Shown here: piece by piece, positions 24,451 to 35,229 of the stretch
Layout: every line of letters starts with the position of its first letter
How positions within the stretch are numbered: position 1 is the first letter of the stretch
Origin: Juglans regia
Lineage: Eukaryota; Streptophyta; Magnoliopsida; Fagales; Juglandaceae
Assembly (NCBI RefSeq): GCF_001411555.2
Contig: NC_049901.1
Location: 11,418,681 to 11,482,680, forward strand
Length of the DNA: 64,000 bases
Reading direction: 5' to 3'
The notes under the pieces: generated by a model
Databases searched by the model: none
What the model was told of the DNA's origin: nothing
The model's input: the letters and a program-made list of their open reading frames with translations, nothing else
Translations under genes and position numbers: made by a program

Positions 24451-26173
24451 AGTGACACAGGTTTTCATGCATTTTCTTGAAGCTCCCAAAGTGCCTGTTC
24501 TCATTGCTACAACCATAGCACTTTGGGTTTGGTTGAATACAAAGCATGCTTCTTTGAAATTTTTACAAACTTTAATTTTGCACTTAATTTTTGTTCTCTC
24601 ATTTACTATCTATAGACACTCGGGAAAAGCATGAAAAGAAAAGGTAAATGAAAAAAAAAAGGCTTGCCCCATCTATTATTTTCAACCCTTTTCCTTGAGT
24701 TTTTATGGCTTACAAGAGGTAAATGAAGCGTATAAGGTCATTTAGCCTTGTACTGACTATACGTCCAGGTAGATTTCTTGTGATTACCATCTTGCATAAA
24801 CATGGAAGATTTTTCTTGCATCTTTCTGGCTTTATACGCTTATCAATTATTTCCTAGAAAAATGTTACTCATACTCTTGAGCTGCATATATGCATCCATT
24901 CTAAGGAACTACTTACGATATTTGATATCTGAAACTGTACTTTATTTACCACGTTTTCTGCAAAGGACATGAGGCTATGAAGTAGGAACATCCACTCGAG
25001 TAATGACAAGGATGATCTTTTGTTGGCTCTATAGTTCATTCCTAGCAATAAGAATAGCCAGATGTAGAAGGATTTGAACATGGAAAGCTAAAGACTTTGC
25101 AGCTATTCTTAATACTGATTTTGATGTTTTCAATAACACTATAAATGATGTTTTTATTTGTATAAGGTGTTGTGTATTTTTTCTCTAATATAAAATCTGA
25201 ACACGGACAAAATTTTTGGCCTACTTTGAGTATTGAGAATATCTCATTACTATTTATTATTATTTTTTATTTTTTATCTACTTTTCATTATTATTTAATA
25301 TTCTATTATTATATTTTTATTAATTTTTTTACTATTATTCATAAAATATTTAAGAATACCTCACTATCTAAATATAATAGTCATGGCTTAATATTCTCTC
25401 TGTGAGGGCTCAATAAGCTAGGCCCATTAAAAAAAAGAAAGAAAGAAAGAAGAAGCCCGGGCCCATGGTTTTAACATGTTCCCTGTTTTGCACAACTGTT
25501 TTGCAGGCACAAAGCCACATTCAAGTCAGTGGGGGCCATTGCCTCCACTGTAATAGGAAAGTTTTCAAAATGGCCTACATTCCACATTCAGTGGCCATCA
25601 ATTTTCTATAGAATAGAACAGAACAGTTTGTTGTGTGACGAAATTGTTTTTTTGATTTAATTAAAAAAAAAAGATTGTATTATGAACTACTTGTTAATTG
25701 CTTGCACGGGAGGAAAATTCTCGCTCGCCCCTGCTGGGATCATTAAGCTGACATCTCTAGTTCTTTGTGCAATGTAAGAGGCCTTGACCCTTCTGCTATT
25801 TCCCCCCTCCCTCTTCAGAGACAGAACTGGTAAATAATGAAAGGAGACCTTTGCTGCCTTCCTTTATCTATACTCATGAACGTTTTAGATTTATAATACA
25901 ATGTAAGAGGACCTTGGCTGTTTATGTAATGTATGGTTGAAACCAAAATTATTAAATTAGATTTATAGGGTTAAAATTGGTTGGATTTTTGTCAGCTATT
26001 GTAGTTGTTCAAAATTGGTTGGATTTTTCTGGAACAAAGTTTAGCAAAAATAGAAGCTCTATAAAGTCTTTGCTTCACAATATGTATGCTTTCTGAACTT
26101 TCTTAGAAGGGTCAAACCAGGTTTAATTGATGCATACTCCAAAATAGTTTCTCCAGTGTTTTGCCTATGTAGT
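24451..26173. other. Intergenic DNA upstream of the TBL pseudogene
   Basis: No gene is recognised. An M1-like MITE lies at about 25215-25385. Upstream exons of the TBL gene might have been here, but I could not find any coding match. Confidence 0.4.
25215..25385. repeat. MITE family M1 copy
   Basis: Contains GAGAATATCTCATTACTATT near the start and ends ATACCTCACTATCTAAATAT, the inverted form of the TTTGGATAGTGAG start. The core is TATTATTATTTTTTATTTTT. Confidence 0.45.
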
Positions 26174-27430
26174 CTGCAATTATGCCAAGGGTAGATGGGT
26201 TGCAGACAGCCGAAGGCCATTGTATTTAGGATTTGGATGCAAGTGGTTATCACCAATGTGGGCATGTAGACTAACACAATGAAGGGATTTTTCTTATGAG
26301 GGAGATCGTTGGCAGCCAGAAAATTGTGAAATGCCCGAGTTTGAGCCATTCGTATTCTTGAAAAGGTACGAGTCTTTTTCTACAAAAAAAAAAAAAAACC
26401 CTTCGTTCAAACAGATTATGATTGCAATCACATCCTTTCCATTGGCATCCCACTTGGTTTGTGCAGAACAGTTAAGTTCTCAATATGGGTTGACATGGTT
26501 GTGTCGTAAATTTAAAAGTCAGATACTATGGTTATAGACCAAGCAAGGCGCATGTTTTGGTTATGTTGATGATTTGAAGTGTCACTATACATTCCACAAT
26601 GCAGGGTAAAACGATTGCATTTATAGGAGATTCATTGGGCCGGTAGCAGTTCCAGTCTTTAATGTGCATGGCCACTGCAGGGGAAGGGAGCCTTGGAGTT
26701 GAAAATGTAAGAAAAAAGTATGGTCTTGGTAAAGCTCGAGGAGCCATTCGTCCGAAAGGCTGGGCGTATCGGTTTCGAAAAATCGATTCAACCATTTTAT
26801 ACTACTGGTCAGCAAGTCTGAGTGATCTGGTGCCCCTTAATATCTCAGACCGCGAGCCTCCCATGTGGCTATGCATTTGGACCGTCCACCAGCTTTCCTG
26901 AGACGGTTCCTCCATCAAATTGATGTGTTGGTTCTTAACACAGGACACCATTGGAACAGGTTTAAGCTTAATGCAAATCGTTGGGTGATATTCATAGATG
27001 GAAAGCGCAATGAAAATTAAAAAAACTTGCTGAAATCGAAAATGCCAAGAAGTTTACAATTCATAGCATTGTCAGATGGCTTGATTCACAACTTCCCTCG
27101 CATCCACGTCTTAAAGTTTTCTTTAGGACTATCTCACCTAGACATTATGTGAATGGGGACTGGAACACTGGGGGTAGCTGTGACAATACCACACCATTAT
27201 CGGGAGGAAGTGAAGTTGTGCAGGATAGATCAAGCAATCTAATTATTGAGAGTGCTATAAAGGGTACTCAAGTGAAGATTTTGGATATAACTGCAATTTC
27301 AAGACTGAGGGATGAGGGTCACATGTCCCACTACAGTGTTAGAAGAACTGTTATTCAAAATGACTGCTTACATTAGTGCCTACCAGGCATTCCGGACACG
27401 TGGAATGAGCTTCTCGTTGCACAAATCTAG
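26174..27430 (+). pseudogene. TRICHOME BIREFRINGENCE-LIKE pseudogene (TBL14/16 type)
   Basis: TBL proteins are Golgi polysaccharide O-acetyltransferases with a GDS motif and a D-x-x-H motif. Here a first exon (from 26174) encodes [23 protein letters not shown] and M-W-A-C-R-L, and reaches a donor-like site at about 26366. After an intron-like gap, 26603 onward encodes the I-G-D-S-L-G-R segment, [36 protein letters not shown] and the terminal D-C-L-H...C-L-P-G-I-P-D-T-W-N. Lesions: TGA in the first exon (about 26278), TAG right after I-G-D-S-L-G-R (about 26644), a frameshift near 26858, a TAA/frameshift near 27018, and TAG replacing the Trp after D-C-L-H (27374). The retained intron-like gap argues against a fully processed copy. 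Confidence 0.88.
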
Positions 27431-27495
27431 CCAGGGTTTTGCCACACTAGCTGATCATGATCGAGTAGCATTGATAGATACAAGATTGATGTGAG

Positions 27496-27699
27496 ATTTG
27501 GATAGTGAGTTGAGATAAGATGAGTTAAGATAAAAGTTGAAAGTTGAATAAAATATTATTAGAATATTATTTTTTAATATTATTATTATTTTAGAATTTA
27601 AAAAAGTTTGAATTATTTATTATATTTTGTGTGAAATTTTAATAAAGTTATAATGATTAGATAAGATGAAATGAGTTAAAATATTTTTGTATCTAAACT
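27496..27699. repeat. MITE family M1, best-preserved copy
   Basis: Starts TTTGGATAGTGAGTTGAGAT and ends near TATTTTTGTATCTAAAC. Its middle carries AAAGTTGAAAGTTGAATAAAATATT and TTTATTATATTTTGTG blocks. The two ends are inverted, so the copy can fold into a hairpin. It lies about 65 bp after the TBL pseudogene. Confidence 0.6.
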
Positions 27700-28598
27700 T
27701 CTCCTCAATCTTTTGCATGTATATTCTTTGTGGTCTAACAAGCTGGCCATATGTATTTTTTTTTTTAATGGGGCTGGGGCTTTCTGATTAAAGTGTATGC
27801 TGCTAGCACTACAAGGTTCAACACTTTTACCAGTGATTATGTATCGCTGGCATACATCTAGCCCATCGATTTTTAACTCGCTGGAAGATCGCCGGTATTA
27901 ACGCCCCACTTTAGATCTAGTCTAACGGAAGCCAAGAATCGCCAGGAAATATTTTCTTTACCGGCGAATAAAATTTGCCGCCAATAGTACCATTTATCGT
28001 CGCAATTGCAAGGTTCAATTCAATTGTTAATCGTTGGGAAAGTTCAATTCCAGCAATTTAATATTGTCGCTAGAAGATGGAAAATCGTCGGAAATAGCCT
28101 TTCTCAGCGATTTTTCAAATCGCCGCAATAGGCTAAATGGTTTTAAAATAACAATTGCGGCGATAAAAATTTGTCGGTATACATCAATACCAGCGATTTT
28201 TAAAATGTTGCAATTGAGTTATTGATTTTGTGAACTCAGTTGCAGCGATCATTACATCGCTGCTATATATAGTCGCCGCGAAAAATAAAATAAATTGCCG
28301 CTTAATAAAATTGGTGGGAAAACTTGTAATATTCGCCGCAAAAAATCTAAAATGCCGGTAAAACTATTTGCTGCGATATATAGTCGCCGGAAATAATAAG
28401 TTTAGTGTAAAAAAGTATTTCCGGCGAAATTTAATCGCCGGAAAATATGTTTCACAAAATTAAAAAAAAAAATCCACAAATTAAATGAACACACGAACTC
28501 ATTAAATGACAGGAGCAAAAACTAATTGAAACTAGCCCAACAATAAAGGTTCAATCACCAACTTGGCATACAGATCAAACTTCCATTAGAGAGAGTCT

Positions 28599-28599
28599 A

Positions 28600-28670
<71 letters not shown>
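28599..28670. repeat. (GA)n microsatellite, about 70 bp
   Basis: A nearly pure GA run beside the captured carbonic anhydrase exon inside the Pack-CACTA element. Confidence 0.97.
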
Positions 28671-28672
<2 letters not shown>

Positions 28673-28700
28673 TCTTTGATTTTTATATATTTACCAATGA

Positions 28701-28904
28701 TCACAAGAAAGAATTAGGGCTGTACATAATTCCAACCACAGCAAATTTTCCATCGGAACTCTCATGGGCCATGTGCAACTCAAGATCAAACTTCCGGCCA
28801 TTGATAGTGTGTTCAAAGGGTGAGTGCCAGTGGCTTTGCTGGAGTACATATTGAGTACCATTTATTTCAATATATCCTGCGCCGCCTTCCCATTCCAGCT
28901 GCAT
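28701..28904 (-). pseudogene. Captured alpha-carbonic anhydrase exon
   Basis: The 67-residue frame is a single exon of a plant alpha-carbonic anhydrase (zinc enzyme for CO2 hydration). It shows the diagnostic H-W-H pair, the E-H-T-I-N-G block and L-E-L-H-M-A-H, so all three zinc-binding histidines are present. A consensus acceptor (TGAATGCAG) precedes the L-E-W-E-G-G start at about 28898. The family's usual Ser after H-W-H-S-P is Phe here, and the frame ends in TGA after S-F-L. The signal peptide, the N-terminal third and the C-terminus are absent from the element, so it cannot make an enzyme by itself. Confidence 0.85.
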
Positions 28905-30581
28905 TCACAAACATTAATTAATCAAGAAGAAGAATGGTTACTTACTTCAAAGAAATCATGAAACGGAAGGAAAAATAATTTGCAGATTTCTTAAGACTTG
29001 CGCATGCTCTTTACCAGAAAGTCTCACCAAACCCAACAGCTAGCTCCTTGCATTGTTTGTTCTTTTGTGATAATTATTATAATATATGGAAAGAAATATT
29101 ACTATATCGCTATCAATCACATGACGTATCAAAATAGCTATAATGATTTGTCTTCTAGTTGATGTACATATTATATGGAATCGCACTCTATTGCATTCCC
29201 ATTATTTATGTTATGACAGCACCTTTACTTCACAAATTTACGAAAACAAGGTAAAGACAGATTGTTAAAAGAAAGTGAAAGAATAATGATTATAAGACTG
29301 ATGAAAATCTCAGTTCTAAAATATAAGATTACTAAAGAAAACAAGATAGAACTATAGAAACGACTCGAAGAAAGTGTTTGGAAGAGTCCTACATGCGTCT
29401 ATATATTGTGTTTTGCATGTTGTGTCCATACATATTCGATCGTTTGATGGAAACAAAATAATGATTTCAATACATGAGAAGCATTGGATTTTGGCTTACC
29501 AACCTCTTGAGATGTTAAATCCATGCATATTACTACATATGGCTTTTTATATATTAGGTAGAAGTAATAATTGCTTTTATGATGGTGATGGACCATTTAA
29601 TAAAGGAGATTGCAACTGAACTTCCATATTTACAAACTCAATTCAGTTTGTAGATAGAATAAACTCCAACCTTTCTTAACATGCTTTTATCCCATACGAA
29701 AGAATGGTTTGAAGGAAAACTTTTTGAGAAAAAATGCAAAATTTGCAGGCTCGTGGCAGCCTTCTGTCCTTAAGTATTCCTTCATCCAGATAAGCATTTT
29801 CAAACAACAGATACTAAACTGTTCTTCCTGAGAGACATGCAACTAAGCATCCATGCAACAACAGTTTGTTTTTTACAATCTCATTACAATAATATCTACT
29901 TATCAGGAAAAAAAAAAAAACATATACGTTTATATAATCATCTCACCTTCAAAGACTGGCAACACTGCATAAAATTAAAATCGGAGTACCATTACAAAAA
30001 ATGGTGAATAACATCTCCAAGCAAATCGTTTTAAGGGCATGCTTGCATTTAAAAAAGGGAATGGCACTCGCAAACTAGAAATCACGTTACATTTTTCATT
30101 TCTACTTTCCCAAATAATTCATCTGAGTCAATTAGAAACATGCAGCCAAAGGGAAAGGAGAGAGGGGAGGGTTGGGGGTGGGGGCACCATTTTCAGATGC
30201 GCTTATTAGGTGAAAAACAATTGGAACTACCACTTATCTAATCCTCATTATTTCACCTATTCCAGGTAAAAGACTCAATTTTCCATGTTCCACATCCACT
30301 TCTTGGAACCATATTTCATTTACTGCTTGCTAAAAATAAAACATTGAACAACACAACAAAGTAATAAGCATAATTTATGGGTAGACATGGCATAAAAACA
30401 ACAAGCAAAACAAATAACAAAAAGAATTATAAAGTTCAAATCAGTTTCAACCAAAAGTTCTCAAAACCCAAATTCTCAGCTTGTATATACTGACAATATT
30501 CATTTTAAGGGCTTGTTAGAATCCACAAAATAATTGTGCATTTGGCACCGTAAGTTAATTAATTAAACAACGACAAAGTAC

Positions 30582-30706
30582 CTGTCTTGTGCAGAGTAGG
30601 TTAGCACATTTCCATTAACATCATCAAACTCGGGCCATTTCAGAGACTCGGACTCAAACAGAACAAAACCAAATTCTGATTTTCCCCTCCGTATGTACCT
30701 AGCCAT
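30582..30706 (-). pseudogene. Captured first coding exon of a second host gene
   Basis: The 125-bp open segment begins with ATG (30706) and runs 41 codons plus two bases to a consensus donor (ACAAGACAG|GTAC) at 30582/30581. Residues include R-R-G-K-S-E-F-G-F-V-L-F-E-S-E and L-K-W-P-E-F-D-D-V-N-G. I believe this is the N-terminal exon of a conserved plant protein, but I cannot name it with confidence. A possible noncoding leader exon (about 30948-30884, ending at a GTAAGG donor) and a CT-rich tract lie upstream, so promoter, leader and first exon may have been taken together. Joined directly to the carbonic anhydrase exon it would be out of phase. Confidence 0.5.
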
Positions 30707-30978
30707 TTAACATGGGAAGAAATCAAGATAAAGGATACCCCGTACAAAATGTAGGAAAAATCCCTAAAACCCACGGACACGCACGGTTTAAAATTCATTT
30801 CATAGAAATTTCATGGGAGTGGAAATTAACTTGAAGTGAATGTGGGTGTATTCGTGAGAAGCAGTGAAGGAGAAGGGCCTTACCACCGATCGACAACTCA
30901 GAACTCCAACAATGAACACAAATGCGCAGTAGCAAACCCACGAAAAATCTGTAGAGAAGAGGGAGAGAGAGGGTCTAC

Positions 30979-30981
30979 TCT

Positions 30982-31068
<87 letters not shown>
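30979..31068. repeat. (GA)n microsatellite, about 90 bp
   Basis: A nearly pure GA run. Read on the minus strand it is a CT-rich tract just upstream of the captured leader and first exon, as is common in plant 5' leaders. Frames reading Arg-Glu or Ser-Leu repeats through it are not genes. Confidence 0.97.
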
Positions 31069-31075
<7 letters not shown>

Positions 31076-31549
31076 ATATACCTGTAGATTTTTTGCGCAC
31101 CGTGCGAGAGACGAAGACGAATTGGGGAGAGAGGGAGGAGCGGATGGAGGGAAATGAACAATAGCAAAAAGCGGGCGAATTAAATTTTAGGGTTTGTATT
31201 GCGGCGAGTTATTATCGCCGCAGAAAATAAACTTTCGCCGCAGGATTCTAATTTGCGGCGACTAAACTTCGCCGCAAATATCCTATTAAATTCCGTACAA
31301 AACTTACGAATTTTACGGCGATTTTTAATTCGCTGCTACAGTAAAAACATTTTGCAACGAAAATGTCGCCGCAATAGTTCAAAAAATCGCCGCAATAAAT
31401 AAACCGTGAATTCCACTTCGAAATGTCTTATAAATTAAGTTGAAACTCAGCGGCGAATTAATAATCGCCGCAAATAGTTATTTTTTGCGGCGATTTTTTT
31501 AGCAGCAATCTAAAAATCGCTGAAAAATATCTGATTTCTTGTAGTGTAG

Positions 31550-32470
31550 GTAATTAAGCACCTAGTTAATTAGTTCCCAATACAATCTTCAATGTCTGAT
31601 CATGTTTTGATAGGAATATTGTATTCTTGAGTATTGTATGTTACATACCGTTCTTGTTTCCAAATGATGAGATGCTTTGTGCAATTACATTGTCATAATA
31701 ACATATCTTTGAAGGTAGCTTGATCTAGCTATAGGAGAGGGCAACGAGGCCCCGTCATCTCACCCCGCCCACGTCTGCCAGATGTGGGGGTGGGGTACCC
31801 TGCCCGCATCTAGGCACCCTTATGGGTGTTGGGGGTGGGATGGGGCTAGGCCCTTGTCCACTTTTCCCCCACCCTCACACTACATATATAATATATATAT
31901 ATATTTATATAGATATATGTATTTAAAAAAACATTATTCTGATAGTAGAACAACACCATTTTGGAGGTATCTAAAATGACGTCGTTTTACTAAAACATTA
32001 AACTCCCCTTAAGCGCCCCCCCAACTCCCACTCTCCCACTCTCCCATACCCATCTTTCTTTGAATATTGCCCTTATTTCTCTCAGATCCTCACTCTAATT
32101 TTCACACCTCGTCGTCGCCAATGTCATTGTTGTCATTGATCGCCCTCTCCTACGTTCTGTAAGTATCCCTGATTCCTAGCCATTTTTTTAGGTTTATTTC
32201 GGATTGTGTCTTGATGTGGAGGATGGGATTGATAAATGGACTTGGATGATGAGATTGTGATTTGTGTGCTGTGGAGAATTGTGTGATATGTTACTGAGTA
32301 TCTAGGGGTTCAATCCGAAACCCTAAATTATGTTAGGCCTAGATGATTCGGGGTTTCAATTTTGAAACTCCTAATTTAATTTTGCAATCTGTTTTGAAGT
32401 TTTAATATTGAAACTCCTAAATTAAATTTTGAAGCATTGATTTGTATTCAAAATTGGATCAAAGGGAAGT
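31550..32470. other. Non-coding DNA with GC-rich repeats, possible hAT end
   Basis: GC-rich repeated blocks (CCCCGCCCACG, GGGGGTGGGG, GGGATGGGGC) at about 31745-31880 resemble subterminal repeats of plant hAT elements, followed by a leader-like CT/C-rich stretch (32000-32160) ending in a donor-like CTGTAAGTATC. I could not pair the end with a matching inverted terminus. Confidence 0.35.
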
Positions 32471-32479
32471 CAATTCATA

Positions 32480-32700
32480 TTCTAGATATGGTAGACTTTG
32501 TGGAGATCGAGATCAATGAGGAGACGGGTGGTGATTAGCTTGCATCCGGTAATCGCTTTTACCAATAATAGTGCTATAATATTGCTTTTGCTTATAATCT
32601 ATTGTGCTATTACTTATACTCTAATTTAATTGTTGTAGGGACAACTTCGACAAATATCTCTACGTCTACATCGGTCGCAATATGATTTCGTAGTTTGATC
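32480..32700 (+). pseudogene. Decayed N-terminal part of a hAT transposase
   Basis: The plus strand reads F-V-E-I-E-I-N-E-E-T-G-G-D, then a stop, then after an intron-like gap T-T-S-T-N-I-S-T-S-T-S-V-A. These match the low-complexity N-terminal region typical of plant Ac-like hAT transposases. It may belong to the same element as 35230-37510, split by AT-rich sequence, or to another copy. Confidence 0.4.
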
Positions 32701-35229
32701 CATCATTACCATTGGTTTGTATAATAGTTCTCTTATTTATTCATAGTATGTATATAATGTTTTATAATTCTAATTGATTTTCTTGTATTTTTTTAAACTT
32801 TTATAGTCTCACTGTCACATGCCTAATCCTACTAATCTCATCTTGATTTCAATCTCATATTCGTTTGTAATTTTAATTTTTTAACTTTTTTGCATATCTA
32901 TAAGCATATAGTTTTAGTAACTATTAGTATATACCATATACTAATAGTATATAATATATAGTATATTCTTTTTAACTATAATAATTGTATATAGTATATA
33001 GTATATGAATTACAATTCATATAAAAAATTTTACAATTATCTAACTATATAGTATATAGTATATTCGTTTGGTATATTCTTTTTAACTGTTAGTAATAGT
33101 ATATAGTATTAGTAATAATTTAGTATCAATGTATTATTATATAATATATAACATTATAGTATTAGTATCACTATATCATTATAATATATATATATATATA
33201 TACACACTAAATGTAGTAGTAACACTATAATAGTATAATATATAGTATTAGTATATATTAATATATTATAAGAGTTATAGTATAATATATGTATAATAGT
33301 ATAGTTAACTTAATATGTTAGTATTAATATCACTTTAACTATATGTAATATTAATATCACTATTAGTATAGTATATGGTATTAGTATTACTATTAGTATC
33401 GGTATAGTCTATACTTATTTAGTATTATAATATATATTAATTTCGATAAATACATTTCTATTAGATAAATTTTTGTAAAATACCTAAATTGTAATTTGTA
33501 AGTGAGTATAAAGCAATTACAAATATTAATGTAATTTACTAATGTATGATATGAATATCAATTAGCATTGACATACTCTAAGTTAGTAACAAATTAGCAA
33601 TTAACATCATAAATATAATTATCATTAATTATTTTTTTAACGAGTTAATTAAATAATTCACATTAAATAGTTTACTTTATTTTAATTTTACTAGTTTAAA
33701 TAATTTTTTTAATTAATTTATGTGCCAAAAAGATAAAAGAAGCACAACTTAAAAAACACCTAATATGCCAAACAAGAAACGGCGCCTTTTAGGTCCAATT
33801 TCAATCCAAATGACATTGTTTCATTCCCCCCTCAAATTCCCCCTTGGCGATCCCCAGTTTCATTTCTCCCCAAACCGTCCTTGAAAACCCTAGCAGCCGC
33901 GCATCCCCCCTCTCCAGCAGCCCAGCCACTCCGTCGCATCCCTGAAAATTCTAGTCGGTAGCCCCTCCATCGCATGGTACTCTGTCTCTCTCATATTTTG
34001 CTTTATTTTGACTGTATTTATGCTTCATCCGATGTTGTCTATGACTTGGCTTCTTTATTTTGTTTTTAGCTTTTCATCATGTAAATTTGGCATTGTCTAA
34101 CTTGCACTTAGGGCCCCATGTAAATTCTCAAGGAAGCTTGTTGTTGGAATCAATATTTAGATCCATCTAGTTATTGAGAAAGGCAAATTTACTAATCGAT
34201 GCTATTAATTATCATGTCTTTAATTTTTTATTTTTTATACTTATCTATCTAATAACACATCTAAAAAACTGATGCTATTAAATTTACTAACTATTTAATA
34301 ACACATCTATTTTTTTTTTTTTACTTATCTATCAAATTTACTAACTGATGCTATTTTTCTACTGCCCGACTCCTCTTCATTGAGAATTAGTCCACTAGCA
34401 GATCAAAATTGATAAGATTGTGCATTTCGTATGTAATCCAACTAAGTAATGTTGTCTAACCATACCCTCTTGTTAGTGTCATTACTTAAAAATTAGAAAG
34501 TAGCTAGTTCATATTTTTACAACAAGAATAGATAAATTCTGTAGATTGTTGTCCTTTGCCAATCAATTCAAATACAATGGTGGTGGTAGTGGTTTATAGA
34601 TGTATTGTTGTCCTTTGCCAATCAATTCAAATCCTTTACCTGCTGTGTGTGTGTCTTCCTTTAAGCATTTGTTGCTAGTGTGTGTGTCTTAAATTTACTT
34701 GCTATCTGTGCCAAGCATCTGTATACATGTGTGTGCCAATTATACACAAATTTACCTGTTGTGTGTATGTACTAATTACATGTTTGTTTGTGTGTGTGTG
34801 TGTACATGTACTGTGTATGTGTGTGTCAGTGTGTGTGCCTTAATCTGGGTGCCTTAATTGCTGCTGCTGCTGCTGTTTTCTTCTTTGCCTGTCTATTTAG
34901 CTAAGTAATTATCATGTTTAACTAAGTAATTAGCATGCTGTAACAAAAAATAGTTATCTAAGTTATTATCATGCTAAGGTTTAACTAAGTAATTAGCATG
35001 TTTAACTAAGCAACAAAAAATATCATAAGCTGACAACTTTTTACATAAGGGCAACCATTTAGCATAGAAATTTTAGATTATTCAAAATCATGCTTGATCA
35101 CTATATCTTACTTTAATAGTTATGACATCTCACTTTAATCATGCCTGATCACTATATCTATTATTCAAAATCAGTTTTTGCTATTCTAATTTTTTCTTAA
35201 ATCTAAATGTTGGTTGATTATTTTCTAGA
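32701..35229. other. AT-rich and simple-sequence DNA, no gene seen
   Basis: 32900-33500 is dominated by 'tatagtattagtata' type repeats. 33760-33990 is a C-rich leader-like stretch before the hAT transposase. 34660-34840 holds TG-rich simple repeats, and 34900-35000 has repeated 'gtttaactaagtaattagcatg' units. No coding frame is supported. Confidence 0.5.

Larger units (their letters stand above)
27807..31546 (-). mobile_element. Pack-CACTA (En/Spm-type) element with captured gene exons
   Basis: The element starts CACTACAAGG and ends CTTGTAGTG, a 9-bp inverted terminal match, and is flanked by a perfect 3-bp target duplication TAG (27804-27806 and 31547-31549). Subterminal zones at about 27850-28445 and 31200-31530 are packed with TCGCCGC / GCGGCGA / CGCCGG variants. 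There is no transposase, so it is non-autonomous. The 3740-bp body carries host gene pieces on the minus strand: a carbonic anhydrase exon (28701-28904) and the 5' part of a second gene (30582-30948). Two long GA tracts lie at 28599-28670 and 30979-31068. Confidence 0.92.

Noticed and set aside
24452..24634. A 60-codon hydrophobic frame upstream of the TBL pseudogene as its N-terminal exon
   Set aside because: It lies 1.5 kb away and does not resemble the N-terminal anchor of TBL proteins closely enough to claim.
30836..31167. Open frames of Arg-Glu or Ser-Leu repeats
   Set aside because: They are translations of the GA microsatellite in different frames.
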